DNA of 64,000 nucleotides, from contig CP158972.1 in the NCBI GenBank assembly GCA_040429635.1, forward strand, positions 2,428,001 to 2,492,000, given 5' to 3'. Positions within the stretch are counted from its first letter, which is position 1, and each line of letters begins with the position of its first letter. The notes beneath the pieces were generated by a model. That model was not told the DNA's origin. It did no database searches and saw only the letters and a list, made by a program, of their open reading frames with translations. Shown piece after piece: positions 16,988 to 27,967 of this stretch. The position numbers were made by a program, and so were the translations under genes. This DNA is from Tamlana crocina. GTDB taxonomy: Bacteria > Bacteroidota > Bacteroidia > Flavobacteriales > Flavobacteriaceae.

Positions 16988-17728
16988 TTATCTAATCTTA
17001 CAGCCTTTTTCCTGAAGTTTTTCCACCAAGGCTTTCACCATTTTTACCGCATTGGGGTGGTCGCCATGAATACAAAACGTGTGCGCTTTTATCATCGCCC
17101 ATTCGCCCGAAATGGTCTTTACTTTTTGGCCACTGTAAATACCGAACACTTGCTGAAACATGGCATCAAAATCTTCAATAAGTGCATTCTTTTCGGTTCG
17201 AGACACCAAAGATAAATCGCTATTATAATTTCTATCGGCAAATGCCTCATAAAGCACCGGAATATTATTTTCAACCGCAATTCTCGCCAATACCGAATTG
17301 TAAGGCACATAAAGTTCGGCTGGCAATGCCAGGGTTTTCATCACCTCAACAACAACATTTGCTGTTTTTTCATCGGTAGCGGCTTGGTTGTAAAGAGCAC
17401 CGTGCGGTTTAACGTGGTGCAACGGCACATGCTCTTCATTTAAAACGGTAACCAAATCGTTTATTTGATTTTTTAACGAGGAGTACAACACCACACAGGG
17501 CATTTCCATAGTTTTCCGTCCGAAATTTTCTTTATCAGGAAACGACGGATGCGCACCAATTTTTACGCGATGCTGTTTGGCCAATTTTACCACGGTTTTC
17601 ATGGTGAGGTGATCGCCAGCATGCCCACCGCAAGCAATGTTACACGACGAAATATAGGGCATCAACTTGGCTTCATTGCCTATGCCCTCGCCCATATCTA
17701 CATTAATATCAATAATCTGATTTTCCAC
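16988..17728 (-). CDS. pxpA: 5-oxoprolinase subunit A (LamB/YcsF family)
   Basis: 246 residues beginning with the signature IDINVDMGEGIGNEAKLMPY then SSCNIACGGHAGD, and containing HVKPHGALYN and ISGEWAMIKAHTFCIHGD. These are the family's metal-binding and catalytic-site regions. First gene of the leftward pxpA-pxpB-pxpC operon (3-bp gap to pxpB). A short inverted repeat ACCAAG-N9-CTTGGT (17732-17752) sits just before the ATG and could be an operator. No permease gene, often part of pxp operons, is adjacent. Confidence 0.92.
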   Translation of the reverse strand: MENQIIDINVDMGEGIGNEAKLMPYISSCNIACGGHAGDHLTMKTVVKLAKQHRVKIGAHPSFPDKENFGRKTMEMPCVVLYSSLKNQINDLVTVLNEEHVPLHHVKPHGALYNQAATDEKTANVVVEVMKTLALPAELYVPYNSVLARIAVENNIPVLYEAFADRNYNSDLSLVSRTEKNALIEDFDAMFQQVFGIYSGQKVKTISGEWAMIKAHTFCIHGDHPNAVKMVKALVEKLQEKGCKIR

Positions 17729-17890
17729 AGAACCAAGTTAATTATTCTTGGTGATATTTCAATTGCTAAACCGTAAAAACTTAGGGTTATCGGCTTTCAG
17801 CATTTCCATTTTAAGAAAATTTTATCATTCTTTCACGCAACTATTTTTAATTTATTCATCTAGTTAATGATTTAAAAAAAATATTGAATT

Positions 17891-18415
17891 ATGAGAAAAC
17901 CTATTTTATTAGTAAAAAGTTTAATTGCCGCAGGCGTACTATTTGTGAGTTGTGATAACAGTTCGGATGACATCCAATGCCCAGAAGCCATTTCAGGTGA
18001 ATTGAGCGCTACCGAAACCACCTTTACCGGCACCTGGACATTACAAAGTATTGTTGCCGAAGATGAGATTGACCTTACCGACGACGATACGGACAATCCC
18101 AGCACCGATATTTACGGACAATTTACCGATTGTGAAAAAGACTTAGTTTACGAGTTTGGTAACGACCGAAGCTACACCTATTCTTTAGGAAAAACGGCAA
18201 CCGGATGCAACAACGAAAACGAAGTATCGGGCACGTGGGAACTCAGCGAAACCGGCACTCTCAGATTTGTGGGCAACTGCACCAGCCAAGCTCTTGCCAT
18301 TGATGTTAATGACGAAAATACTGCTTTTACATTTGAGGGTACTTACAATTTTACAGATGTAAACGGTACGACTATTAGCACTAAAACCTCATTTACTTAT
18401 GCCAAATCGGAATAA
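17891..18415 (+). CDS. Lipocalin-like lipoprotein
   Basis: 174 residues. Signal peptide with lipobox (SLIAAGVLFVS then Cys20), then a Ser/Asp-rich linker and a single beta-rich domain containing FTGTWTLQSI, VYEFGNDRSYTYS and SGTWELSETGTLRF, a pattern typical of the small lipocalin-like lipoproteins common in Flavobacteriia. Probably anchored in the outer membrane; ligand unknown. It is followed by a clear intrinsic terminator, so it is a single-gene transcript. Confidence 0.75.
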   Translation: MRKPILLVKSLIAAGVLFVSCDNSSDDIQCPEAISGELSATETTFTGTWTLQSIVAEDEIDLTDDDTDNPSTDIYGQFTDCEKDLVYEFGNDRSYTYSLGKTATGCNNENEVSGTWELSETGTLRFVGNCTSQALAIDVNDENTAFTFEGTYNFTDVNGTTISTKTSFTYAKSE

Positions 18416-18441
18416 GTTATTGGCATAAATTTTAATACTGG

Positions 18442-18476
18442 AAAACGAAGCTAGAAACGGCTTCGTTTTTTTGTTT
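18442..18476 (+). terminator. Intrinsic terminator after the lipocalin-like gene
   Basis: AAACGAAGC, a 7-nt loop, then GGCTTCGTTT running into a T-tract. Confidence 0.85.
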
Positions 18477-18560
18477 TCGAAAAACTTAACATTTAACATA
18501 AATTCAACAACTTTTCTATTTCAGTCTAAAAATTCAATCACCTTTTTAATCAAACAATAT

Positions 18561-18590
18561 TTGAATGCTTACCCCAATATTTTATCTTTG
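18561..18590 (+). promoter_or_regulatory. Bacteroidota-type promoter of pheT
   Basis: TTG at 18561-18563, 19 bp, then TATCTTTG at 18583-18590, matching TTG-N17-23-TAnnTTTG recognised by the Bacteroidota primary sigma factor. It lies 25 bp before the pheT ATG. Confidence 0.8.
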
Positions 18591-18614
18591 CAGCTTCAAT
18601 TAGCATAAAACTTT

Positions 18615-21041
18615 ATGAAGATTTCTTATAACTGGTTAAAGCAATTCATTAAAACCGATTGGACACCAGAACAAACCAGCGAACTCCTTACCGATTTAGG
18701 ACTTGAAGTAGAAGGCGTAGAAAATTATCAATCTGTAAAAGGCGGACTGGAAGGCGTTGTTGTTGGCGAAGTATTGACTTGCGAAAAACACCCCAATGCC
18801 GATAAACTAAAAGTCACTACGGTGAACATCGGTAATGACGAGCCTTTACAAATTGTTTGCGGAGCACCCAATGTAGCAGCCGGACAAAAAGTTCCCGTTG
18901 CCACAATCGGCAGCACACTTTACACGGCAGATGGTGAAGCTTGGACCATTAAAAAAGGAAAAATAAGAGGCGAGGCCAGCCACGGCATGATCTGTGCCGA
19001 AGACGAATTGGGCTTGGGTAAATCGCATGACGGTATTATGGTTTTGGATACCGATTTGGAACCCGGAACACCTGCTGCCGATATTTTTGATATTGAAAAC
19101 GACCATGTTTTTGAAATCGGGTTAACCCCCAACCGTGCCGATGCTATGAGCCACATGGGTACCGCTCGTGATTTAAGAGCCGGATTGGTACAAAAAGAAA
19201 TCAATTTAGAGCTCATCACGCCATCAGTAAGTGCGTTTCGTGTAGACAATCGTACCCTAAAAATGGATGTGGATGTTAAAAATAAAGACCTTGCACCACG
19301 TTATTGCGGCGTTACCATTTCTGGGCTGCGGGTTAAAGAATCACCTGCTTGGTTAAAGCACCGCTTAAAAGCCATTGGCATTGAACCAAAAAACAATGTG
19401 GTTGATGCTACAAATTACGTACTTCATGATTTAGGACAACCACTACACGCTTTTGATGCTACTAAAATTATTGGCAACAAAATAGAAGTAAAAACCTTAA
19501 AGTCAGGCACTAAATTTACCACTTTAGATGGTTTAGAACGCGAACTTCACGAAGACGATTTAATGATTTGCAATGCTGAAAAACCTATGTGCATCGCCGG
19601 GGTTTTTGGAGGGATTGACTCGGGGGTTACCGAAAACACCACTAGCATTTTCTTGGAAAGTGCCTATTTTAACCCGGTGAGTATCCGTAAAACGGCCAAA
19701 CGCCACGGATTGAATACTGATGCCTCTTTTCGTTTTGAACGTGGCATCGACCCCAATATTACGGAATACGCTTTAAAACGTGCTACGTTGCTCATTCAAG
19801 AATTGGCGGGCGGCGAAATCACCAGCGACATTGTTGATTTTTATCCCAACAAAATAAAGGATTTCGAAGTGCGTTTGAGTTTTGAAAACGCAAAAAAACT
19901 GATTGGTGAAGAAATTCCTAAGGAAACCATCAAACGTATTTTAACTTCTTTGGACATAAAAGTGAACAATGTTACCGAAACCGGATTGGGTTTAACCGTT
20001 CCAGCCTATCGTAACGATGTAGAGCGCGAAGCCGACATTATTGAGGAAATCTTAAGAGTTTATGGCTACAACAATATCAAAATTACCGAAAAGCTGAATG
20101 CCTCAATTTCGACCACCTCCCGTTTTGAGGATTATAAAGTACAGAACGTGGTAGGCAACCAATTGGTGTCGCAAGGCTTCTTCGAAATTATGGCCAATTC
20201 GCTTACTACACCAAATTACGTGGCTTTAAGCGAACAGTTAAAAGAAGAGCACAGCATAAGCATGCTCAACCCGTTGAGTAACGATTTATCGGTAATGCGC
20301 CAATCATTGTTGTTTTCTGGGTTAGAAGCCGTATCGTTTAACATCAATCGTAAACGTTCCGATTTAAAACTATTCGAATTTGGAAAAACCTATCATGGTT
20401 ACAACGATAAACGTGAAGAATTCAAACATCTATCGCTTTTTATAACGGGCAACCAAAATGCTGAAAATTGGACCAATAGCGCTAAAAAAAGTGATTTCTT
20501 TTTAATGAAAGGGCTGATCGTTTCAATTTTAGAGCGTTTGGGCATTTCAAGATTCAAGGAAGCACCAATCACCAACGATTTGTTTTCTGAAGGCTTGACT
20601 TTAGGTTTAGGTAAAAACAAATTGGTCGATTTCGGATTGGTAAAAAAATCCGTTTTAAAACATTTCGATATTTCACAGGAAGTCATTTATGCTGATTTCA
20701 ACTGGGATGCTATTTTAGATTTAGTGAAGCACAATAAGATTAAATTCACCGAAATACCTAAATACCCCGAAGTACGACGAGATTTTGCATTGCTTCTGGA
20801 CGATAACGTTACTTTTGAATCGATATACAATATTGCCAAACAAAGTGAAAAGCAGCTATTAAAAGCTGTTAACTTATTCGATGTTTATCAAGGTAAAAAC
20901 TTACCAAAAGGCAAAAAAAGTTACGCGGTGAGCTTTACGCTTCAAGACGACAAAAAAACACTTACCGATAAGCAAATCGATAAAATAATGAACAAGTTGC
21001 AAAGCAATTTTGAAAAACAACTTGGTGCAGAATTACGCTAG
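18615..21041 (+). CDS. pheT: Phenylalanine-tRNA ligase beta subunit
   Basis: 808 residues, the full family length. Domains in order: an N-terminal tRNA-binding (EMAP-like) domain at about 40-150 (GEVLTCEKHPNADKLKVTTV), the B3/B4 editing domain, B5 near 400-470, the catalytic-like core and a C-terminal ferredoxin-fold anticodon-binding domain (FTEIPKYPEVRRDFALLLDD to SFTLQDDKKTLTD). Works as an alpha2-beta2 enzyme with PheS, which is not in the window. Its own promoter is visible immediately upstream. Confidence 0.97.
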   Translation: MKISYNWLKQFIKTDWTPEQTSELLTDLGLEVEGVENYQSVKGGLEGVVVGEVLTCEKHPNADKLKVTTVNIGNDEPLQIVCGAPNVAAGQKVPVATIGSTLYTADGEAWTIKKGKIRGEASHGMICAEDELGLGKSHDGIMVLDTDLEPGTPAADIFDIENDHVFEIGLTPNRADAMSHMGTARDLRAGLVQKEINLELITPSVSAFRVDNRTLKMDVDVKNKDLAPRYCGVTISGLRVKESPAWLKHRLKAIGIEPKNNVVDATNYVLHDLGQPLHAFDATKIIGNKIEVKTLKSGTKFTTLDGLERELHEDDLMICNAEKPMCIAGVFGGIDSGVTENTTSIFLESAYFNPVSIRKTAKRHGLNTDASFRFERGIDPNITEYALKRATLLIQELAGGEITSDIVDFYPNKIKDFEVRLSFENAKKLIGEEIPKETIKRILTSLDIKVNNVTETGLGLTVPAYRNDVEREADIIEEILRVYGYNNIKITEKLNASISTTSRFEDYKVQNVVGNQLVSQGFFEIMANSLTTPNYVALSEQLKEEHSISMLNPLSNDLSVMRQSLLFSGLEAVSFNINRKRSDLKLFEFGKTYHGYNDKREEFKHLSLFITGNQNAENWTNSAKKSDFFLMKGLIVSILERLGISRFKEAPITNDLFSEGLTLGLGKNKLVDFGLVKKSVLKHFDISQEVIYADFNWDAILDLVKHNKIKFTEIPKYPEVRRDFALLLDDNVTFESIYNIAKQSEKQLLKAVNLFDVYQGKNLPKGKKSYAVSFTLQDDKKTLTDKQIDKIMNKLQSNFEKQLGAELR

Positions 21042-21053
21042 AATTATAGAAGT

Positions 21054-21899
21054 ATGAGAGGCTTTTTTATTACTGTACTGCTGTGTTTTTCGGTGTCTGT
21101 TTCTGCTCAAAACGATACTCTCAAAAAACCGGTAGACAGCCTCTCGCGGTGGAAACTGTTAAAACACGATGCTAAATACACTTGGCAAAGTGTAAAGCAT
21201 TCTGTTTCTCGTCCGGCACATTGGAAAGGTAAAGATTTTAAAACGCTCGGTTTTTTAGTGGCGGGAACCCTTGCCCTGTCATCCATCGACGAACCTGCAA
21301 ACCAATTTTTTAAAAGGCAAGACGCTAAAGCCCCACAGCTGGTTAAGGATTTTGGTTGGTATTTTGGAAGCCCGCAGAACTATTTTATGGTCAATGCTGG
21401 CCTGTACGGTGTGGGTTTGATCACCAAAAGCGAAACCATCCGAAAAACCAGCGTACTTATCATTTCATCATCGGTAACCACAGGCCTTATACAAAGTTTC
21501 GCAAAAAATGCCATTGGCCGCGCGAGGCCCAATTCGGGTTACGGTGCTTTTGATTTCAAGCCGTTTTCTCCCGAAGGTGCTTTTCACTCCTTTCCATCAG
21601 GACATACCATTTTATCGATGACCATGGCACACTCTATTGCCAAACAATTCAATAGTACCTGGGCAAAAGTCGCCACTTATTCCATAGGTTCAATCATACC
21701 GCTTTCCAGGCTTACTGCAAATGCCCATTGGGTAACCGACACCGCTTTTAGTGCCGCCATTAGCATTATTGTGGTCGATTGCATAGACCGATTTCTTAAC
21801 AACACTAAAGTTTATAGTGCCGCGAATAGAGATTCGAAAAAAATATCTTGGCGATTGGCTATTAAGCCCAATCAAATTGGTTTAGTGGGAAATTTTTAA
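21054..21899 (+). CDS. PAP2-family membrane phosphatase
   Basis: 281 residues with signal peptide (MRGFFITVLLCFSVSVSAQ). The three acid-phosphatase motifs are present: KNAIGRARPNSG (K-x6-RP), FHSFPSGHT (PSGH) and SRLTANAHWVTD (SR-x5-H-x3-D). Several membrane helices surround them. The family removes phosphate from lipid or isoprenoid phosphates at the outer face of the inner membrane, or from lipid A. It follows pheT by 12 bp, so read-through from the pheT promoter is likely. Confidence 0.88.
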   Translation: MRGFFITVLLCFSVSVSAQNDTLKKPVDSLSRWKLLKHDAKYTWQSVKHSVSRPAHWKGKDFKTLGFLVAGTLALSSIDEPANQFFKRQDAKAPQLVKDFGWYFGSPQNYFMVNAGLYGVGLITKSETIRKTSVLIISSSVTTGLIQSFAKNAIGRARPNSGYGAFDFKPFSPEGAFHSFPSGHTILSMTMAHSIAKQFNSTWAKVATYSIGSIIPLSRLTANAHWVTDTAFSAAISIIVVDCIDRFLNNTKVYSAANRDSKKISWRLAIKPNQIGLVGNF

Positions 21900-21977
21900 C
21901 CGACAATGTTTCCGAAATTGTAGCTCTTTTCAATAATTTTTAGTAAATTAGAGAGTGAACGAAGAAAACGGAATGCC

Positions 21978-22208
21978 ATGTCGAACTACATTAAGATTTT
22001 CACTGGAGATTACGCCATGGTGCAACGTATTGTTGCTGCTCTGGAAAGAGAGGACATTATTCCCGTGGTGAAAGATGAGTCAGACTATGGATTGGCCCCC
22101 ATATTTGGGTCGACAAATGCTTCACTCCATCAAATATCGGTACATAAAGACGAAATAGAAAAAGCCCTGCCCATTGTGGAGCATTTAACTTCGGAACTTG
22201 AAGCTTAA
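21978..22208 (+). CDS. DUF2007-type small protein
   Basis: 76 residues, MSNYIKIFTGDYAMVQRIVAA then a DxVxVVKDES-like segment and VHKDEIEKALPIVEHL. This is the compact alpha-beta domain of the DUF2007 family, often called putative signal-transducing protein; no biochemical role is established. It is 65 bp upstream of a paralogue with the same opening motif, so the pair probably arose by tandem duplication. Confidence 0.8.
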   Translation: MSNYIKIFTGDYAMVQRIVAALEREDIIPVVKDESDYGLAPIFGSTNASLHQISVHKDEIEKALPIVEHLTSELEA

Positions 22209-22273
22209 TACAAATATTAAATTGCTAATATATCCCTCTTTTTAAAAACGTAAAACCTTAAAACCCTATAGCC

Positions 22274-22504
22274 ATGTCAAACTACATTAAAATATTTTCG
22301 GGAAGTTTTATTGAAGTGCAACGCATTTTTACTGAGTTGGAAAAAATCAATATTTGCGCCATTATTAAGGATGAATCGGAATCTGCTAGACTGGCTGGCT
22401 TTGGAACTTTTGGTCAAGGTTTTCAAGAAATCCATGTTCATAAAGATGAACTGGTCCGGGCAATAAAAACTGTTAAGAAGTTAACTGTCGAATTGCAGGA
22501 GTGA
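22274..22504 (+). CDS. DUF2007-type small protein, tandem paralogue
   Basis: 76 residues, same length and architecture as its upstream neighbour: MSNYIKIFSGSFIEVQRIF, IIKDESESARLAGFG, then VHKDELVRAIKTVKKL. The central loop has diverged, suggesting different ligands or partners. It is followed by a strong bidirectional terminator. Confidence 0.8.
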   Translation: MSNYIKIFSGSFIEVQRIFTELEKINICAIIKDESESARLAGFGTFGQGFQEIHVHKDELVRAIKTVKKLTVELQE

Positions 22505-22520
22505 TAATAAATTCCATTTA

Positions 22521-22562
22521 AAACAAAAAACCTCGAAGTTGAACTTCGAGGTTTTTTGTTTA
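22521..22562. terminator. Bidirectional intrinsic terminator
   Basis: CCTCGAAGTT-GAA-CTTCGAGG flanked by A- and T-runs on either side; serves the DUF2007 pair and the converging ABC-F gene. Confidence 0.9.
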
Positions 22563-22577
22563 TAATAGATTTACAAA

Positions 22578-24269
<1,692 letters not shown>

Positions 24270-24387
24270 TTATTTTATTCATCATTTCATAATTAGCACT
24301 TTTTTTAGGTTATTTGTACCAATTATATACTGCTTTGATTAGGAAACATTTAACAACGCATTAACAAGACTTTATAAATACAAGATA

Positions 24388-24395
24388 TACTTTTG
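24388..24395 (+). promoter_or_regulatory. Candidate -7 element of the thioredoxin-fold lipoprotein gene
   Basis: TACTTTTG matches TAnnTTTG and lies 30 bp upstream of the ATG at 24426. No convincing TTG element at the right distance. Confidence 0.4.
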
Positions 24396-24425
24396 CTTTA
24401 AAGAATAGACTCTCACGACGGATTT

Positions 24426-25844
24426 ATGAAGCTTTACACTGCCTTTATTTTTATACTGATTACTGTTTTAGGCTGTAAAAAGGAAAATGACAACCTTGCC
24501 AATTACGCCTATTTTGGTGGTGAAATTATAAACCCCAACACCAACTACGTTGTACTATCTAGAAATGAAACAGTTATAGACACCGTTAAGCTGGATGGCA
24601 GAAACCGATTTTTATATAAAATTGATGATTTACAACAAGGCCTTTATACGTTTAGGCACGGTGGTGAATTCCAAATGATTTTACTTGAGCCACAAGACAG
24701 TATCCTGTTTAGGCTTAATACTCTGGAGTTTGATGAATCGTTGGTGTTTACCGGTGAAGGCGATAAAAAAAACAACTACCTCATTAATGAATTTTTAGAA
24801 AACGAAAAAGAGGAAAAACAAATTGTTAGACTCTGTCAATTAAGTCCAGAGGCCTACAAAAACCATGTCGATTCCTTAAAATCTATAAGGGTAAAGGCTT
24901 TGGAGCACTTTAAAAGCAAGCACAAACCTTCTGATTTATTTTTGAAAATCGCCGAATCGAACATTAATTATAGCTATTACTCCAATAAAGAGGTCTATCC
25001 GTTTGTGCACTACGGGCAGGATAAAGTGGCTATTTTAAAATCTTTGCCTAATGATTTTTATGCTTACCGGAAAGATATCAATTACAACGACGAGTTTTTA
25101 AGTTCTTATTACAATTATATCACTTTTTTAAGACATCATTTTAGCAACATGTCCTTAAAAATGTTTGACGAAAATTGCACTACGGAAAATTTCAGTAGAA
25201 AATCGTTATGTTACAACTTAAACAGACTCAATTTAATTGACAGTTTGGTTGAAAACCCAGATACCAAAGAAGATTTGTTGTACCATTTTACCATGCGATT
25301 TTTATCTAAAAGTAAAAATGAACACGACAACAATGAAATTTTAAATTCTTATCTAGAAAAAAGTAATAACCAAAAGCAAAAGGATATGATGGTGCACTAC
25401 ACCAAATCCTTAAACGCTTTAAAAGAAGGATCTAAACTTCCTATTGTCGATGTAGTGAGCTACAACAACAAAACGACAAGCATCAACAAATTGGTAAACA
25501 AACCTACAGCGATTACATTTTGGTCTCAGGTGTATTACGATCATTTTAAGGAATCGCATTATAAAATCAATGAGCTAAAAACCAAATATCCAGAGGTTAA
25601 TTTTATCGCTATAAATATTGATAAGTGCGGTGTTGAAAAAGCTCAAAAAATGCTTGAAGGCTACCAATTTGATCAAACTAACGAATACAAGCTTAAAGAC
25701 GCCAAGAAAGGTAAAGAAGTATTGGCTATATACCCTATGACCAAAACTATTATTTTAGACAAACACTCTAAAATTATAAATAGCCATACCAACATTTTTT
25801 CTTCGCACTTTGAAGAGCAATTATTGGGATTAATAAACCAATAG
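24426..25844 (+). CDS. Thioredoxin-fold lipoprotein without CxxC
   Basis: 472 residues with lipoprotein signal (FIFILITVLG then Cys17). The N-terminal 330 residues are helical and variable, as in flavobacterial proteins of the TlpA/DUF4369 type. The C-terminal 130 residues have a thioredoxin-like order: AITFWSQVYYDHF where the CxxC should be, a long helix, then VNFIAINIDK and YPMTKTIILDKHSKI. The redox cysteines are absent, so a disulfide reductase role is unlikely. It converges on the SDR gene with 8 bp between stops. Confidence 0.75.
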   Translation: MKLYTAFIFILITVLGCKKENDNLANYAYFGGEIINPNTNYVVLSRNETVIDTVKLDGRNRFLYKIDDLQQGLYTFRHGGEFQMILLEPQDSILFRLNTLEFDESLVFTGEGDKKNNYLINEFLENEKEEKQIVRLCQLSPEAYKNHVDSLKSIRVKALEHFKSKHKPSDLFLKIAESNINYSYYSNKEVYPFVHYGQDKVAILKSLPNDFYAYRKDINYNDEFLSSYYNYITFLRHHFSNMSLKMFDENCTTENFSRKSLCYNLNRLNLIDSLVENPDTKEDLLYHFTMRFLSKSKNEHDNNEILNSYLEKSNNQKQKDMMVHYTKSLNALKEGSKLPIVDVVSYNNKTTSINKLVNKPTAITFWSQVYYDHFKESHYKINELKTKYPEVNFIAINIDKCGVEKAQKMLEGYQFDQTNEYKLKDAKKGKEVLAIYPMTKTIILDKHSKIINSHTNIFSSHFEEQLLGLINQ

Positions 25845-25852
25845 ACTGACGG

Positions 25853-26656
25853 TTACAGATTGTAGTGATTCATCAAAATTTTTTCATAAACCTTATCGGG
25901 TAAAATCCGTTTCAGCACAATTGAAAATTTCTGCATAAACTCCCCTACTTTGTAGTGCCCCTTTGGTTTTGGCGTGTTGATGATGTTATAAACCGCTTCT
26001 GCCATCAGATTCGGGTTGCTGCCGCTATCAACATGTTCATTCATTAATTTTAGTGTATTCCCATAAGGCTTTTTATACGGTGAATCATCTAAAAGTGGGG
26101 CATGATAGCGTCCTGCGGCAATGTTGGTTGCAAAATCGCCGGGAGCCACATTAGTCATTTCAATATTAAAATCTTTCAATTCCATTCTAAACGCTTCGGT
26201 TAATAGCTCTAGCGCTCCTTTGCTGGCACTGTAAACACCTCGATATGGCAAACCCATATAACCCGCTATTGAAGTGATATTAATTATAAGTCCAGAATGT
26301 TGTTTCCGCATTTGCGGCAACACAGCTTTAATCACATTTATGGGGCCAAAAAAATTGGTGTCGAAATTGTTTTTTATCTCTGCTTCGGGAATTTCTTCAA
26401 TAGGGCCAGTAATACCCGAACCAGCATTGTTAATCACCACATCCAATCGGTTTTCTTTCGAAATGATTTCTGCAACTGTTTGTTTAATAGTATCTTTATC
26501 CTTCACGTCCAAAGTCAAAATAGGGAACTGGCTGTTTTTATATTTCTCAGGATTTCGGCTAGTACCATAAACTTTAAACCCTTTTTCGGTTAAAAACTCC
26601 CCCATAGATTTTCCTATTCCAGAAGAACCTCCGGTAATTAAAACAACTTTAGACAT
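25853..26656 (-). CDS. Short-chain dehydrogenase/reductase
   Basis: 267 residues with the classical SDR features: cofactor motif TGGSSGIG near the N-terminus, NNAGSG at about 80, the catalytic Ser region NITSIAG and YSASKGAL (YxxxK). A C-terminal extension ending ILPDKVYEKILMNHYNL may cover the active site. Substrate unknown. Single-gene unit, convergent with the thioredoxin-fold lipoprotein gene. Confidence 0.9.
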   Translation of the reverse strand: MSKVVLITGGSSGIGKSMGEFLTEKGFKVYGTSRNPEKYKNSQFPILTLDVKDKDTIKQTVAEIISKENRLDVVINNAGSGITGPIEEIPEAEIKNNFDTNFFGPINVIKAVLPQMRKQHSGLIINITSIAGYMGLPYRGVYSASKGALELLTEAFRMELKDFNIEMTNVAPGDFATNIAAGRYHAPLLDDSPYKKPYGNTLKLMNEHVDSGSNPNLMAEAVYNIINTPKPKGHYKVGEFMQKFSIVLKRILPDKVYEKILMNHYNL

Positions 26657-26741
26657 TGATGAAAATTTTGAAGTTAAAGGTGCAATAAACTAAAAAATCT
26701 TGATTCGCATAAGCTTTCAAGATTTAAATTTATTGCACAAA

Positions 26742-26841
26742 AAAAGGCAAGCTACCTACATCACACCGCTACGACCATTTACCTTTGCTTCGTTCCCGAC
26801 CTGGAGGATTCAACAGGAGCTGGTTGTGTAGGACTTGCCGA
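26742..26841 (-). ncRNA. ffs: Signal recognition particle RNA (small bacterial type)
   Basis: The minus strand carries the conserved apical core AGGTCGGGAACGAAGCAA (compare the AGGTCCGGAAGGAAGCA of E. coli 4.5S RNA). The ends GGCAAGTCCTACACA and TGTAGGTAGCTTGCC pair as the closing stem, giving a hairpin of about 97 nt that ends in a T-run (26739-26745). It binds Ffh and targets nascent membrane proteins. Confidence 0.93.
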
Positions 26842-26844
26842 GTG

Positions 26845-26874
26845 CAAAGATACAACCTTTTAAAACTTTCGCAA
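26845..26874 (-). promoter_or_regulatory. Promoter of SRP RNA
   Basis: Minus strand TTG (26872-26874), 19 bp, TATCTTTG (26845-26852). The start point should be near 26840, at the base of the RNA stem. Confidence 0.8.
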
Positions 26875-26929
26875 TGATTTTTTAAACTGATTTTTAATAA
26901 ATATCTTGCCTAAAATTACATTTTAAACC

Positions 26930-27967
26930 ATGATAAGATTCAAATATCTCACAATCATATTTTTAAGCGTGCTAACTTTTGGTTGCGGCTCTAACACCGG
27001 AAATAAAAAAAGTGATTTTAGTATCACCACCAACGCTAAAAAGGGTAATATTTCAGATTCTGAAACCCTAAAATTCACTTTAGAAAACAAAAAAGAACAC
27101 CAAATCGATTCGGTTATCTATTCCGTTGATAATAAAAAGATAGCCCCTAACCTAGCTTTAAATGACTTCAAACTGGGTGAACATACCATCACTGCCAACG
27201 TATACTATAACGGTGATAAACAATCAACGGTATCATCACAAATTACCATTTTGAGTAGCCAAACACCTAAAATTTACAAGTTCAAAATTATAAACGAGTA
27301 CCCTCACGATATTACCTCTTACACTCAGGGCATCGAATTTTATAACGATACGCTTTATGAAAGTACTGGCCAATACAAAGAATCTAAACTTCGGAAAGTA
27401 GATTACAAAACGGGTGAAGTGCTTAAAAACATCAACTTGGCCGATGAGTATTTTGGTGAAGGGCTCACTATTTTAAACAACAAGGTTTTTCAGCTTACAT
27501 GGCGAGAAGGTGCCGGCTTTGTTTACGACGTTAACACCTTTGAAAAATTGGAAAATTTTAAATACGGAAACAGCAAGGAAGGCTGGGGACTTTGTAACGA
27601 TAACGACATTATTTACAAAAGTGATGGCTCGGAAAAAATCTGGTCGCTAAACCCTGAAACTTTGGTGGAGGAAGATTACATTCAAGTATGTACCAACAAA
27701 GGAAAAATTGTGGGCATTAACGAACTGGAATGGGTCAACGGAAAAATTTATGCCAACCGCTACCAAAAAAACGGGGTGGCCATCATCAACCCTAAAAATG
27801 GGGCAGTTGAAGGTGTCATTGATTTTACACCTCTAAAAAACAAAGTAACCCAACACCAAGGTTTGGATGTACTTAATGGTATTGCTTACAACCCAAAGAC
27901 CAAAACCATTTTTGTTACCGGAAAGCGATGGGATAAATTATTTGAAGTTGAAATTGTCGAACAATAA
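26930..27967 (+). CDS. Glutaminyl-peptide cyclotransferase (plant/bacterial type) lipoprotein
   Basis: 345 residues, lipobox LTFG then Cys19. An Ig-like N-terminal part (about 30-115) precedes the five-bladed beta-propeller typical of bacterial/plant glutamine cyclotransferase: DITSYTQGIEFYNDTLYEST, FGEGLTIL and NELEWVNGKIYANRY are family blocks. It converts N-terminal glutamine of peptides to pyroglutamate, with possible connection to the pxp operon that degrades pyroglutamate. Confidence 0.88.
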   Translation: MIRFKYLTIIFLSVLTFGCGSNTGNKKSDFSITTNAKKGNISDSETLKFTLENKKEHQIDSVIYSVDNKKIAPNLALNDFKLGEHTITANVYYNGDKQSTVSSQITILSSQTPKIYKFKIINEYPHDITSYTQGIEFYNDTLYESTGQYKESKLRKVDYKTGEVLKNINLADEYFGEGLTILNNKVFQLTWREGAGFVYDVNTFEKLENFKYGNSKEGWGLCNDNDIIYKSDGSEKIWSLNPETLVEEDYIQVCTNKGKIVGINELEWVNGKIYANRYQKNGVAIINPKNGAVEGVIDFTPLKNKVTQHQGLDVLNGIAYNPKTKTIFVTGKRWDKLFEVEIVEQ

